From positions 1 to 24,483 of the forward strand of contig UWSL01000010.1 in the NCBI GenBank assembly GCA_900552975.1: 24,483 nucleotides of DNA, written 5' to 3'. This stretch comes from an uncultured Mycoplasmatota bacterium. Its GTDB lineage: Bacteria; Bacillota_I; Bacilli_A; RF39; UBA660. Positions 7,437-14,261 of this stretch are shown in pieces. The notes beneath the pieces are model-generated. The model saw only the letters and a list, made by a program, of their open reading frames with translations. It had not been told where the DNA came from and did not search any database. How positions within the stretch are numbered: position 1 is the stretch's first letter; each line of letters starts with the position of its first letter. Both the position numbers and the translations under genes were made by a program.

Positions 7437-9371
7437 ATGCCAAAATGTCTGGTAGAGTCAAGTATTTTTAGAGATGAATGTATAAAAAGAAATAGAATTG
7501 ATTTAGCAGTTAAATGTATTTTGCCATCAGATATTATGAAAAATGAAGATCTAGTTAATGCATATTGTAATGAATTAAATATTGATTCCAAAATTTTTTA
7601 TGAAAAAATAAAATGGTTATTGTCCTATTATGAAAAGAATAATAACATATTTAATAGTTTTATAGCAACGTCTTTAAAGAACAATATATTTAGTCTTAAT
7701 ACTGAACACTTCGAAAGATTTATAAACGATGTAGAAATTCAAATGGCTATATCTAAACTTGATGATAAAGAATTAGCTTTTTTATCTAAAATATTAAATA
7801 TTTATAACTACAAGGATTATGACATTTCTCCTATGATAGCTAATATTATTAATAATATTAATAATTATCATGAATTAATTAATTCTTTAGATTTAGAAAA
7901 TATAGCAGAATACGATTTAAGAAAATTAGTAAGTATTTTACAACTTCCAAATAATCAGTATCAAATTAGAAATCTAAGTACATTACAAAATTATGATAAT
8001 TTAAAGAAACAATACTTTGTAAATAATTATTATAATAGCTTAATATCTAGTAAAGATAATTTATTAAAAATTCTATTTAACATAGATTTAAACGAAGCAG
8101 AATATATAAATTATAGATATTGTTATGACAATGACGATAATTGCATGCTTGAAAATTTACAAAATAGTGAACTTCCACAACAAATATATGATTATTTAGT
8201 ATTAATTAATAAAATTGTTGAATGTTCTAATCAAAAGGAATTAATTGATTTATATAATAGTTTAAATAATGCTAAAATTTATGAGCTAGAAATACCTTTT
8301 GAATCATATTTAAGAGCCAAATATACACAACTATATTCTCAATCTCTTTATAGAATAAATGAAAGAAATAAAGTGTATGGACCTAAAGATAGTGTTTTAA
8401 AAGAAATAAATTATAAAGGAAAAAAGATACAAGTAAATATCCCAAGGGCTAATTTTAATTTTTTGGTTCATTGTGTTGGTTCTTGCTCATTAGCATCAGA
8501 TGTTACAGATAGTAATTATAGAAATGATTGGTTAGATAGACCTCAATTACAAGATCACTTTGTTGCATGCAGTTATATAAATGAAAAAGGAATTTTTTCT
8601 ATTAGGTCTCAAGGAAGTATTATTTTTGGTTTTGACACTTTGGAAAGTGGTTCAATTTTAGGAATGGGTAATACAGATATAGATTCAATTGGTAGATATG
8701 CAAATGCTTATAGTGGATCAAGAGAATTACAAAAAGGAAATGGTGCAAGAGCTAGATATTTTGTTCCGTCAGAGATTCTTAAGACCATAAATAAGAGATA
8801 TAATGAAATAGTAATTGAACGAAGGAATACAGACAGGTTTAAAAATGAAAACTTTAAGAAAAAACCAGATTACATTATAATGATGGCCGAATCTATGGAG
8901 CAAGATAATTTTAATTATTTAGATACTCTATATCAAAATCAATTGTCTTTTTTGTCTGAAGAGGATAAAAAAATTATACGACAAATTGGAAGTGCTAGTA
9001 AATTAAAAAAATTTTTAAGAAAATACGAAGATATAATATCACAGAATGCTAATATTCAAGGTATTCCCTTAAATGATATGCTTAATAAATATGTTAACTT
9101 GACTATGAAAGCAAAATATTTTGAAGATTGTTTAAAAGCATCAAGTGAATTTGATATTCCTCTTGTTGTAATTGATAAAACATATTATTTCAATAAAATG
9201 TTAGCTAATTCGGTTATTTATGATGAAGCAACAATAGTAAGTATTTCTGAACTATATTCACAAGCGGATGAAGCAAAAAAGAAACAATTATTTAACATGG
9301 TTGCAAGTGGTAATGATATAACACAATTTATACAATCTAAAGCAGATAATGTTGTTAAGATTGGAATTTAA
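7437..9371 (+). CDS. C-terminal part of a large unknown protein, in frame with the upstream gene
   Basis: The 644 residues are mostly helical up to about residue 310. A more conserved-looking globular domain follows. It starts at LVHCVGSC (His345) and continues through a Cys-Ser-Tyr-Ile strand (VACSYINEKG), a glycine-rich stretch (IIFGFDTLESGSILGMG), YNEIVIERR, PDYIIMMAE, and ends with FDIPLVVIDKTYYF. The pattern of an LVH strand, a SYI strand and a final IPLVVID strand looks like an alpha/beta enzyme fold. A distant ADP-ribosyltransferase-type H-Y-x fold is conceivable, but I cannot establish it. There is no signal peptide and no membrane segment. ATG 7437 lacks a Shine-Dalgarno and the frame is open upstream to the TAA at 7413, so expression probably depends on the upstream gene. 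A hairpin terminator follows at 9409. Confidence 0.55.
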   Translation: MPKCLVESSIFRDECIKRNRIDLAVKCILPSDIMKNEDLVNAYCNELNIDSKIFYEKIKWLLSYYEKNNNIFNSFIATSLKNNIFSLNTEHFERFINDVEIQMAISKLDDKELAFLSKILNIYNYKDYDISPMIANIINNINNYHELINSLDLENIAEYDLRKLVSILQLPNNQYQIRNLSTLQNYDNLKKQYFVNNYYNSLISSKDNLLKILFNIDLNEAEYINYRYCYDNDDNCMLENLQNSELPQQIYDYLVLINKIVECSNQKELIDLYNSLNNAKIYELEIPFESYLRAKYTQLYSQSLYRINERNKVYGPKDSVLKEINYKGKKIQVNIPRANFNFLVHCVGSCSLASDVTDSNYRNDWLDRPQLQDHFVACSYINEKGIFSIRSQGSIIFGFDTLESGSILGMGNTDIDSIGRYANAYSGSRELQKGNGARARYFVPSEILKTINKRYNEIVIERRNTDRFKNENFKKKPDYIIMMAESMEQDNFNYLDTLYQNQLSFLSEEDKKIIRQIGSASKLKKFLRKYEDIISQNANIQGIPLNDMLNKYVNLTMKAKYFEDCLKASSEFDIPLVVIDKTYYFNKMLANSVIYDEATIVSISELYSQADEAKKKQLFNMVASGNDITQFIQSKADNVVKIGI

Positions 9372-9408
9372 AAATGATATAAAAAATTTAAATTATAGTA
9401 ATTGTATT

Positions 9409-9440
9409 AAAGGTGATTAATGTTCATAGTCGCCTTTTTT
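9409..9440 (+). terminator. Intrinsic terminator after the 900-codon gene
   Basis: AAAGGTGA (9409-9416) pairs with TCGCCTTT (9430-9437, one G-U), with a 13-nt loop and a T run to 9440. Confidence 0.75.
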
Positions 9441-9460
9441 GTTTGATTTTAAGACAAAAA

Positions 9461-9482
9461 AAATCAATCTTTCGATTGATTT
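9461..9482 (-). terminator. Minus-strand terminator-type hairpin
   Basis: A perfect 9-bp stem AAATCAATC / GATTGATTT. Read on the minus strand it has a GAAA tetraloop and is followed by eight T. It would stop minus-strand transcripts that run past the relaxase gene and antisense through the 215-aa gene. No minus-strand gene ends next to it. Confidence 0.65.
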
Positions 9483-9490
9483 AATCTTAA

Positions 9491-9508
9491 CGTCGCATTA
9501 GTGCGACG
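9491..9508. repeat. Isolated GC-rich hairpin
   Basis: CGTCGCA, loop TTAG, TGCGACG: a 7-bp perfect stem with a very unusual GC content for this DNA, only 8 nt after the previous hairpin. On the plus strand it is followed by ATTTTATCTTAT, a weak terminator tract. Function unknown. Confidence 0.6.
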
Positions 9509-9626
9509 ATTTTATCTTATGGAGCGTTTTAAAAACAACTTACTAACTAGATTCTCTTTCTGTTTATATTATAAGTCATTTTAGGTGTAAAATAAATATT
9601 TTTAGTGATATTTTTATTATTATCTT

Positions 9627-9635
9627 TGGTATAAT
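9627..9635 (+). promoter_or_regulatory. Extended -10 promoter for the 215-aa membrane-anchored protein
   Basis: TGGTATAAT. Transcription would start near 9642, so the 5' UTR is only about 13 nt and begins at the Shine-Dalgarno. Confidence 0.65.
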
Positions 9636-9654
9636 TAGGACAAAGGAGGAACTT

Positions 9655-10302
9655 ATGGAAAAGAAAAATAATAGTTTAGTTATCATATTAATGGGAGTAA
9701 TTATTGTTATATTAGCGGTATTATGTGTATTATTTGCAACTGGGAAAATTAATTTAAAATCTAATGAACCTAGTAATGAAACAAATAATCAAGAAGTTGA
9801 AAATCAAAATATTACTAACAATGAATCTGAAAATCAAAATGAGATACAAAAAGCAAAATATGAAGGTCAATCATTCGTTGGATGTTATCAAATATTAAAT
9901 CGTGATGGATTTGCAACTTCAAAATATGATTCTTCAAAACTTTCATCAATCGATTTAGAAATTCAATTATTAGAAGATGGTACTGCAAAAGTTGCTTATC
10001 AATTGAACGATCAAGGTCATCAAACTAAGAATCAATATGATGCCACATATGAACTTGTAAATACAACTACTGAACAAATAGATGGCGATTATTACAAAGT
10101 ATTACAGTTAAAATTTAATACAAATGAAGCAAAAAATGATGACAATATTTCTTTTTTAGAAAAGGAAACAATTACTTATAATCCTGCATCTAATCCTACT
10201 GATGGGAGTCAAGCGTTTCCTAAATCGTTAGTATTTAAAGGTGGCGGTGGAAATATAATTCCATATATGATTAATTCAAACGAATTGAAATATATAAAAT
10301 AA
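9655..10302 (+). CDS. Membrane-anchored extracellular protein of unknown function, 215 aa
   Basis: MEKKNNS is followed by one hydrophobic helix (about residues 8-30). An Asn/Glu-rich low-complexity linker follows (about 35-66, repeated NQ/EN units), then an extracellular domain with strand-like segments (SFVGCYQILNRDG, LSSIDLEIQLLEDGTAKVAYQL, YYKVLQLKF). I do not recognise the family. It shares overall design, but no obvious sequence, with the protein at 5630-6349. There is a single Cys in the mature domain and no lipobox. ATG 9655 follows a textbook AAAGGAGG (9643-9650) and an extended -10. It converges with the relaxase gene: the stop codons are 8 nt apart and sit on opposite arms of one hairpin. 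Whether it belongs to the chromosome or to the mobile element is not clear. Confidence 0.6.
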   Translation: MEKKNNSLVIILMGVIIVILAVLCVLFATGKINLKSNEPSNETNNQEVENQNITNNESENQNEIQKAKYEGQSFVGCYQILNRDGFATSKYDSSKLSSIDLEIQLLEDGTAKVAYQLNDQGHQTKNQYDATYELVNTTTEQIDGDYYKVLQLKFNTNEAKNDDNISFLEKETITYNPASNPTDGSQAFPKSLVFKGGGGNIIPYMINSNELKYIK

Positions 10303-10326
10303 AGAAAATGCTATTTAACATTTTCT
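10293..10326 (-). terminator. Terminator shared by convergent 215-aa and relaxase genes
   Basis: AGAAAATG (10303-10310) pairs with CATTTTCT (10319-10326), 8-nt loop. On the minus strand it is followed by TTATTTTAT. On the plus strand there is no T run, so it mainly serves the relaxase. Confidence 0.55.
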
Positions 10327-11609
10327 CGTGAATATGACTTAGGCATATTATTGTCTAGGTCTTTTATTTGTTCTTCTATTTTAGGTATTCTTGTTCTAAT
10401 ATCATTAATATAATTTTTAATATTATATAGTTCTTTGATTTTAGGTTTTAAAGATTCTAATTTAGAAGATATTTCTTTTTTAGTTTCTTCATCTTTGGTT
10501 CTTTGATATTTTCTTTGTAATTTTTCTCTAGTATCTTTTAAAATATCTAATTCATCTAAATATTTGGTTTCAATTAAATCTAGGTCTTCAATAGTCTCAA
10601 TATTATTATTAGATAAGAATTTAGATTCTTCAGATATTTTATCAAGTTTCTTGGCTTCTAATCTCATTTCATGAGATAGGTGTTGATTAGAATATTTTTT
10701 AGGGAATACACCTAATAAATAACAATAATATAAATATAATTGTCTAATGCCTTTAAATGGACTTTTAGTATCTTCTAAAAATAAATTATACATACTTTTA
10801 TTATTTAATTTCTTTAATGGTTTATAGTGAGAAGTATTAAATGTATTAATAATATTTTCAGTAGAATATTCAGATCCAAATATTTTTTCTAATCTAACTT
10901 TTTCTTTACCTTCAATATATACTGATATTTTATTATATCTTTGTTCTATTTTATAACCTAATGTTTTTAATCTATTTTTAAATTGGTCTAATACTAATGA
11001 TTCATTAATAGCATTATCAACATCTTCTTTTACCATTTTATAGTATTCATTATTTAAGACTTTATATTTATAAGTATTATTGTAGTGTTCTTGTTCTTCT
11101 AGAGTAGATAATCCATATTCTTCACAAATACTATCAGAGATATGTCTTAACTTGGCTAAATTAGTTCTATTATTGTTATATTTTTTACCATCAATTCTAG
11201 ATACGGAATTAATAATAAAATGATTATGAATATGATTTGTATTTAAGTGAGTTGCAACAACAACTTCGTAATCGTTAAACATTTCTTTAGCAAGTTTAAC
11301 TCCAATCTCATGGGCTATCTCTGGAGTTACTTCTCCTTCTTTAAAAGATTGGTAAGCATGGAATCCTAAAATACCATCATTTTTATGATGAAAATCTTTA
11401 GTATCTTTCATAAAAGGGTAAGGATCAAATTCACTACAATTAATACCTGATACATAATGAATTTTTTCATTTTTAAAATTATAATCTTGATAAATTTCTT
11501 TTTCAAAAAATTTACTAAATTCTTCATTAAAAGTTTTTTCGGGGTTAATAATATAATCAATAGAATTTTTTAAATTGTTTTTGATGGACCAAATAGAAGT
11601 AGTCGCCAT
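10311..11609 (-). CDS. Relaxase / mobilization nuclease, MOBP type
   Basis: Relaxases nick one strand at oriT through a catalytic tyrosine and pilot it into the recipient cell. The N-terminus MATTSIWSIKNNLKNSIDYI is the characteristic beginning of Firmicutes MOBP relaxases (Relaxase, Pfam PF03432), with candidate nucleophile Tyr19. The histidine metal site HLNTNHIHNHF is at about residues 121-131, followed by the typical DGKKYNNNRTNLAKLRHISD and GLSTLEE. From about residue 330 on, the protein is charged coiled coil. At 432 residues it is near normal length and looks intact. ATG 11609 follows AGAAGG. It is transcribed downstream of the recombinase with a 100-nt gap holding the candidate oriT. 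No mobC-type accessory gene is recognised. Confidence 0.88.
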   Translation of the reverse strand: MATTSIWSIKNNLKNSIDYIINPEKTFNEEFSKFFEKEIYQDYNFKNEKIHYVSGINCSEFDPYPFMKDTKDFHHKNDGILGFHAYQSFKEGEVTPEIAHEIGVKLAKEMFNDYEVVVATHLNTNHIHNHFIINSVSRIDGKKYNNNRTNLAKLRHISDSICEEYGLSTLEEQEHYNNTYKYKVLNNEYYKMVKEDVDNAINESLVLDQFKNRLKTLGYKIEQRYNKISVYIEGKEKVRLEKIFGSEYSTENIINTFNTSHYKPLKKLNNKSMYNLFLEDTKSPFKGIRQLYLYYCYLLGVFPKKYSNQHLSHEMRLEAKKLDKISEESKFLSNNNIETIEDLDLIETKYLDELDILKDTREKLQRKYQRTKDEETKKEISSKLESLKPKIKELYNIKNYINDIRTRIPKIEEQIKDLDNNMPKSYSRENVK

Positions 11610-11640
11610 TTATAAGATACCTTCTTTATTTGGTATATTT

Positions 11641-11661
11641 GGATAGTGGTAGTACACATCC
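11641..11661 (-). other. Candidate oriT hairpin between recombinase and relaxase genes
   Basis: On the minus strand GGATGTG pairs with CACTATCC (one bulged T), with a TACTAC loop, in the short gap upstream of the relaxase gene. Relaxase nick sites usually adjoin such an inverted repeat near the relaxase gene. The sequence before it (TATAAGCAAGCAAC) is less AT-rich than its surroundings. The nick position is not assigned. Confidence 0.45.
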
Positions 11662-11709
11662 GTTGCTTGCTTATACCCCGAAAAAACAAAATATAAATTA
11701 TTCATATAC

Positions 11710-13509
11710 TTAATCATCTCCTTTAACTTCCATTATTTTAGGCACTAAAAGAATATTATCATCAATATTAATTCCATCACTAGTATAAGGACAACCTATA
11801 ATTCCACCAGAGAAAAATTGGATTGATAAAGCTGTTTTATAGAATTCATAATCAGACTTTTTATAACCATTATGATTAAATTTTGATAAATAGATAATAT
11901 GATATTTATCTTCAATTTTATTAACATCTTCTTTTGTCATTAAGCCTTCATATTTAATTCCTATTTCATTATTTTTTAGAATTTCATATAAATATTCTAC
12001 ATAATCTTGTTTATTTTTAGAGATAAATTCTTCTGTAAATTTAATATTTTTAATTTCAATATTATACTTATCATCTCTTGTTATTTCTAAACTTGATATT
12101 GTTCTTGCAATTAATTCTTTTTTAGTTTTACGATTTAGAGAATTCCATTTAAATGAGAAGCATAATTCTTTTTTGAAATAATAAATATTATCATCAGTAG
12201 GTTCTATATCTAAATGTTTTAGCAATTCTATCGTATATTCTTTAAATTCATCATTTGGATCGAGCTTGGCTTTATCCTTTGTTAGTTTATCAATTTCTTT
12301 CTTTATTTTTTCATTTTTATTATTAATAGTTTCTACTGATAGATTAGAACTTATATATAAATCTACTAATTTATTTGATTGTATTTTTAATTTTTCTATC
12401 GCTTTATCAATATTTTTTATTTCATTATTTATATTAGTATTAGGTACTATAATTTCACTATCTCTATCATACATGTATCTAACTAATTCATCTAATATTC
12501 TAGATAGTTTTTGTTCTATCTTATTAGAATTATAATGTAGTCCATGATTCTTACAATTAGGATTTTTACAAGTTAAATGATAATATTCTTTTTGATTTGG
12601 TTTACCTGAATGCTTATAAGTAATAGTAGAAGAAAGTATATTTCCACATTCAGGACATTTAACAATTCCAGAGAATAAATGGATATGTTCTCCATAATTA
12701 CCATGTTTAATTTTATCTAATATTTTTCTTGTAATATCCCAAGTGGTATTATCAATTATTGGTTCACAATAATTATCAATATATAAAATATCTTCTTTTC
12801 TGGTGTATTTTCCAAAGGCAAATTTACCAATATAAATGCTATTAGTAAGAATATGATAGACTCTACTATCAGTCCATTTTCCATTAATTAAATAGGCTTC
12901 TTTTTCTTCCATAATAGAGGAAATTTCTCTTAATGAGTGATTATATTTATATAAATTAAATATTTCTTTAACAACTAATGCTTCATTAGGATTTATCTCT
13001 AAATGTCCCGTTTCTTTATTTCTAATATAGCCATAAGGTGGTTTAGAAGGGTGGATACATTCTAAAGCCATTTCTTCCATTGCTCGCTTAGTTCTTGCAC
13101 CAATTTCCTTTCTTTCTCTTTGTCCAAATACTAAATTCATACCAAATATCATTTCACCATTTGCTGTTGAAACATCAAAAGGTTCTAATGTTAAGATTAT
13201 TTTTACATTGTGTTCTTCACAATAATTTAATAACCAAAAGCCATCATAATTATTTCTAGTTAATCTATCAACTTTAATAGCAACTAGGGTATCTATTTTA
13301 TGAGATTTAATGTCAGTTAATAATTTTTGCATACCAGGTCGCATTAAATCTTTACCAGAATAACCTGCATCATTATAGACTTCAATAATATCAATATCGT
13401 TATTATCACAATATTCTCTTAACATTCTTAACTGAGATTCAATTGAAAAACCATTATTTCTTTGGTCATCAGTTGAAACTCTTAAATATAAAGCTCCTCG
13501 TTTTTTCAT
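11710..13509 (-). CDS. Large serine recombinase (integrase of the mobile element)
   Basis: It integrates and excises the element by serine-linked strand exchange between short att sites. The resolvase-type catalytic domain (about 1-150) has YLRVSTDDQ with the nucleophile Ser12, plus DAGYSGKDLMRPG, KVDRLTRN and QRERKEIGARTKRA. A Recombinase DNA-binding domain spans about 155-275 (KPPYGYIRNKETG, NSIYIGKFAFGK). A zinc ribbon follows with Cys285, Cys288, Cys314 and Cys319, then a coiled coil (about 360-415) of the kind that controls synapsis. The last 110 residues, including GGIIGCPYTSDG, are not recognised. At 599 residues it looks intact. ATG 13509 has only a weak ribosome binding site (GAAAAGAG). 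Its transcript passes through a leader peptide and terminator (13545-13624), so expression is probably controlled by attenuation. Confidence 0.9.
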   Translation of the reverse strand: MKKRGALYLRVSTDDQRNNGFSIESQLRMLREYCDNNDIDIIEVYNDAGYSGKDLMRPGMQKLLTDIKSHKIDTLVAIKVDRLTRNNYDGFWLLNYCEEHNVKIILTLEPFDVSTANGEMIFGMNLVFGQRERKEIGARTKRAMEEMALECIHPSKPPYGYIRNKETGHLEINPNEALVVKEIFNLYKYNHSLREISSIMEEKEAYLINGKWTDSRVYHILTNSIYIGKFAFGKYTRKEDILYIDNYCEPIIDNTTWDITRKILDKIKHGNYGEHIHLFSGIVKCPECGNILSSTITYKHSGKPNQKEYYHLTCKNPNCKNHGLHYNSNKIEQKLSRILDELVRYMYDRDSEIIVPNTNINNEIKNIDKAIEKLKIQSNKLVDLYISSNLSVETINNKNEKIKKEIDKLTKDKAKLDPNDEFKEYTIELLKHLDIEPTDDNIYYFKKELCFSFKWNSLNRKTKKELIARTISSLEITRDDKYNIEIKNIKFTEEFISKNKQDYVEYLYEILKNNEIGIKYEGLMTKEDVNKIEDKYHIIYLSKFNHNGYKKSDYEFYKTALSIQFFSGGIIGCPYTSDGINIDDNILLVPKIMEVKGDD

Positions 13510-13544
13510 AAATTTTCAACTCTTTTCTACATGGATAATCCCAC

Positions 13545-13582
13545 AAAAAAAGAGTCATCAGTTAATACTAACCAATGACTCT
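13545..13582 (-). terminator. Attenuator terminator in the recombinase leader
   Basis: Minus-strand stem of 14 bp: AGAGTCATTGGTTA (13582-13569), loop GTAT, TAACTGATGACTCT (13564-13551), with two G-U pairs, then six more T. It lies 36 nt before the recombinase start and downstream of its promoter, so it must be overcome for expression. The leader peptide's stop codon TAG is at the top of the 5' arm. A competing pairing exists: CCTACAAAGAGT at 13655-13644 with the 3' arm and T tract (13555-13541). Confidence 0.8.
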
Positions 13583-13624
13583 AGACATATCATAATCATA
13601 ATTAAATTTCAATCTACATTTCAT
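13568..13624 (-). CDS. 18-aa leader peptide upstream of the recombinase
   Basis: ATG 13624 is preceded by AGGAG (13639-13635) at 10 nt. It encodes MKCRLKFNYDYDMSRVIG and stops with TAG at 13570-13568, inside the 5' arm of the terminator. A promoter with near-consensus boxes lies just upstream. A ribosome reaching the end of this peptide would cover the 5' arm and block terminator formation; one held early would allow it. The position makes this a regulatory leader peptide by inference. I do not recognise the sequence. No gene other than the recombinase follows. Confidence 0.65.
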   Translation of the reverse strand: MKCRLKFNYDYDMSRVIG

Positions 13625-13663
13625 TTATCATCAACTCCTGTATACTCTTTGTAGGATAACTAA

Positions 13664-13692
13664 ATTATATAGATTAAATATTATTAAGTCAA
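13664..13692 (-). promoter_or_regulatory. Promoter of the recombinase leader
   Basis: TTGACT (13692-13687), a 17-bp spacer, TATAAT (13669-13664). The transcript would start near 13657, immediately before the antiterminator segment. The -35 overlaps the TGA stop codon of the 96-aa gene. Confidence 0.85.
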
Positions 13693-13979
13693 TGGTTTTT
13701 ATTAAGTTTAACTAACAGTATTTCTAATTCATTAAAATCATATTTCTTGTTATATTCTTTAATATAGTAGTTTTTATTACTAATTTCATTTAGTTTATAT
13801 TCATATATAGTTAGATTAATAGGTTTAGTAATAATATATTTTATTGGTTCAACAACTTTTAAATTAGTAAGATTAATTGTTTTAATATGTCCAACTTTAG
13901 TTTTATAAGTAAAGTTTTTAAGTAGTTTAAGTATTTCTAGGGTAGGGTTAAGTGATTCAACGATTTTAAATTCTAACAT
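13689..13979 (-). CDS. Unknown 96-aa protein of the mobile element
   Basis: I do not recognise this family. The protein is basic, rich in Lys, Ile, Leu and Asn (for example LEILKLLKNFTYKTKVGHIKTINLTNLK), without a membrane helix, cysteine motif or clear helix-turn-helix. It begins at ATG 13979 after a very strong AGGAGG about 10 nt upstream, and has its own probable promoter, so it is likely a real gene despite its size. It ends with TGA overlapping the -35 of the recombinase promoter, which means its transcription would run into the recombinase leader. The position next to the integrase would suit an excision factor, a regulator or a mobilization accessory protein, but nothing in the sequence decides between them. 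Confidence 0.6.
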   Translation of the reverse strand: MLEFKIVESLNPTLEILKLLKNFTYKTKVGHIKTINLTNLKVVEPIKYIITKPINLTIYEYKLNEISNKNYYIKEYNKKYDFNELEILLVKLNKNH

Positions 13980-14033
13980 AAGAAAAAGTCCTCCTTCCTA
14001 GAAAGAGAACTTGTAATTAGTTATATTCTTTAT

Positions 14034-14062
14034 ATTATATGCCTTGCCAAACTGACTGACGA
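14034..14062 (-). promoter_or_regulatory. Probable promoter of the 96-aa gene
   Basis: TCGTCA (14062-14057), 17-bp spacer, TATAAT (14039-14034). The -35 matches 4 of 6 consensus bases; there is no extended -10 TG. Confidence 0.55.
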
Positions 14063-14065
14063 GGG

Positions 14066-14103
14066 CAAAATAAAAACTTACAAACCATTACAGTTCGTAA
14101 GTT
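14066..14103 (-). terminator. Intrinsic terminator after tRNA-Gly
   Basis: On the minus strand AACTTACGAAC pairs with GTTTGTAAGTT (11 bp, one G-U) around TGTAATG, then TTTATTTTG. It starts 10 nt after the tRNA's CCA end and marks the limit of the chromosomal block. Confidence 0.85.
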
Positions 14104-14112
14104 GATTTCAAA

Positions 14113-14186
14113 TGGAGCAGATGATGGGAATCGAACCCACGTTATCAGCTTGGAAGGCTGAAGCTCTACCATTAAACTACATCTGC
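14113..14186 (-). tRNA. tRNA-Gly (anticodon TCC)
   Basis: A 74-nt cloverleaf on the minus strand. Acceptor stem GCAGATG / CATCTGC, anticodon stem TCAGC / GCTGA with loop CTTCCAA giving anticodon TCC, and T loop GTTCGATTC. TCC decodes glycine codons. The discriminator base is U and the CCA end is encoded (14115-14113). It has its own promoter and terminator. Confidence 0.95.
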
Positions 14187-14192
14187 ATAACC

Positions 14193-14249
14193 AGTAGGCA
14201 ATATTAATTATAGCAGATTTTTTATAAAATGCAAGTGTTTTTGCCTACT
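14193..14249 (-). repeat. 9-bp inverted repeat enclosing the tRNA-Gly promoter
   Basis: AGTAGGCAA (14193-14201) and TTGCCTACT (14241-14249) are perfect inverted copies 39 nt apart, flanking the -35 and -10. There is no T run, so it is not a simple terminator. It could be an operator pair or chance. Confidence 0.5.
14207..14234 (-). promoter_or_regulatory. Promoter of tRNA-Gly
   Basis: TTGCAT (14234-14229), 16-bp spacer, TATAAT (14212-14207) preceded by TGC, so also an extended -10. The start would be near 14200, 14 nt before the mature tRNA. Confidence 0.8.
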
Positions 14250-14261
14250 TTATAACTTTTT

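Larger units (their letters stand above)
10303..14065 (-). mobile_element. Small mobilizable element (relaxase plus large serine recombinase), borders approximate
   Basis: Three minus-strand genes form the core: a MOBP relaxase, a large serine recombinase and a 96-aa unknown. A candidate oriT lies between the first two and an attenuator leader sits ahead of the recombinase. There are no conjugation (type IV secretion) genes, so it would have to be mobilized by another element. It lies just downstream of tRNA-Gly. Exact ends are not visible, because large serine recombinases leave only very short core repeats. One candidate pair is AACTTACTAAC (9537-9547) and AACTTACAAAC (14075-14085), which would place the 215-aa gene inside the element. 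Confidence 0.6.

Noticed and set aside
9552..14009. TTCTCTTTCT near 9552 and its inverted copy near 14000 as element termini
   Set aside because: Ten low-complexity bases; serine recombinases do not use terminal inverted repeats, and chance is likely.
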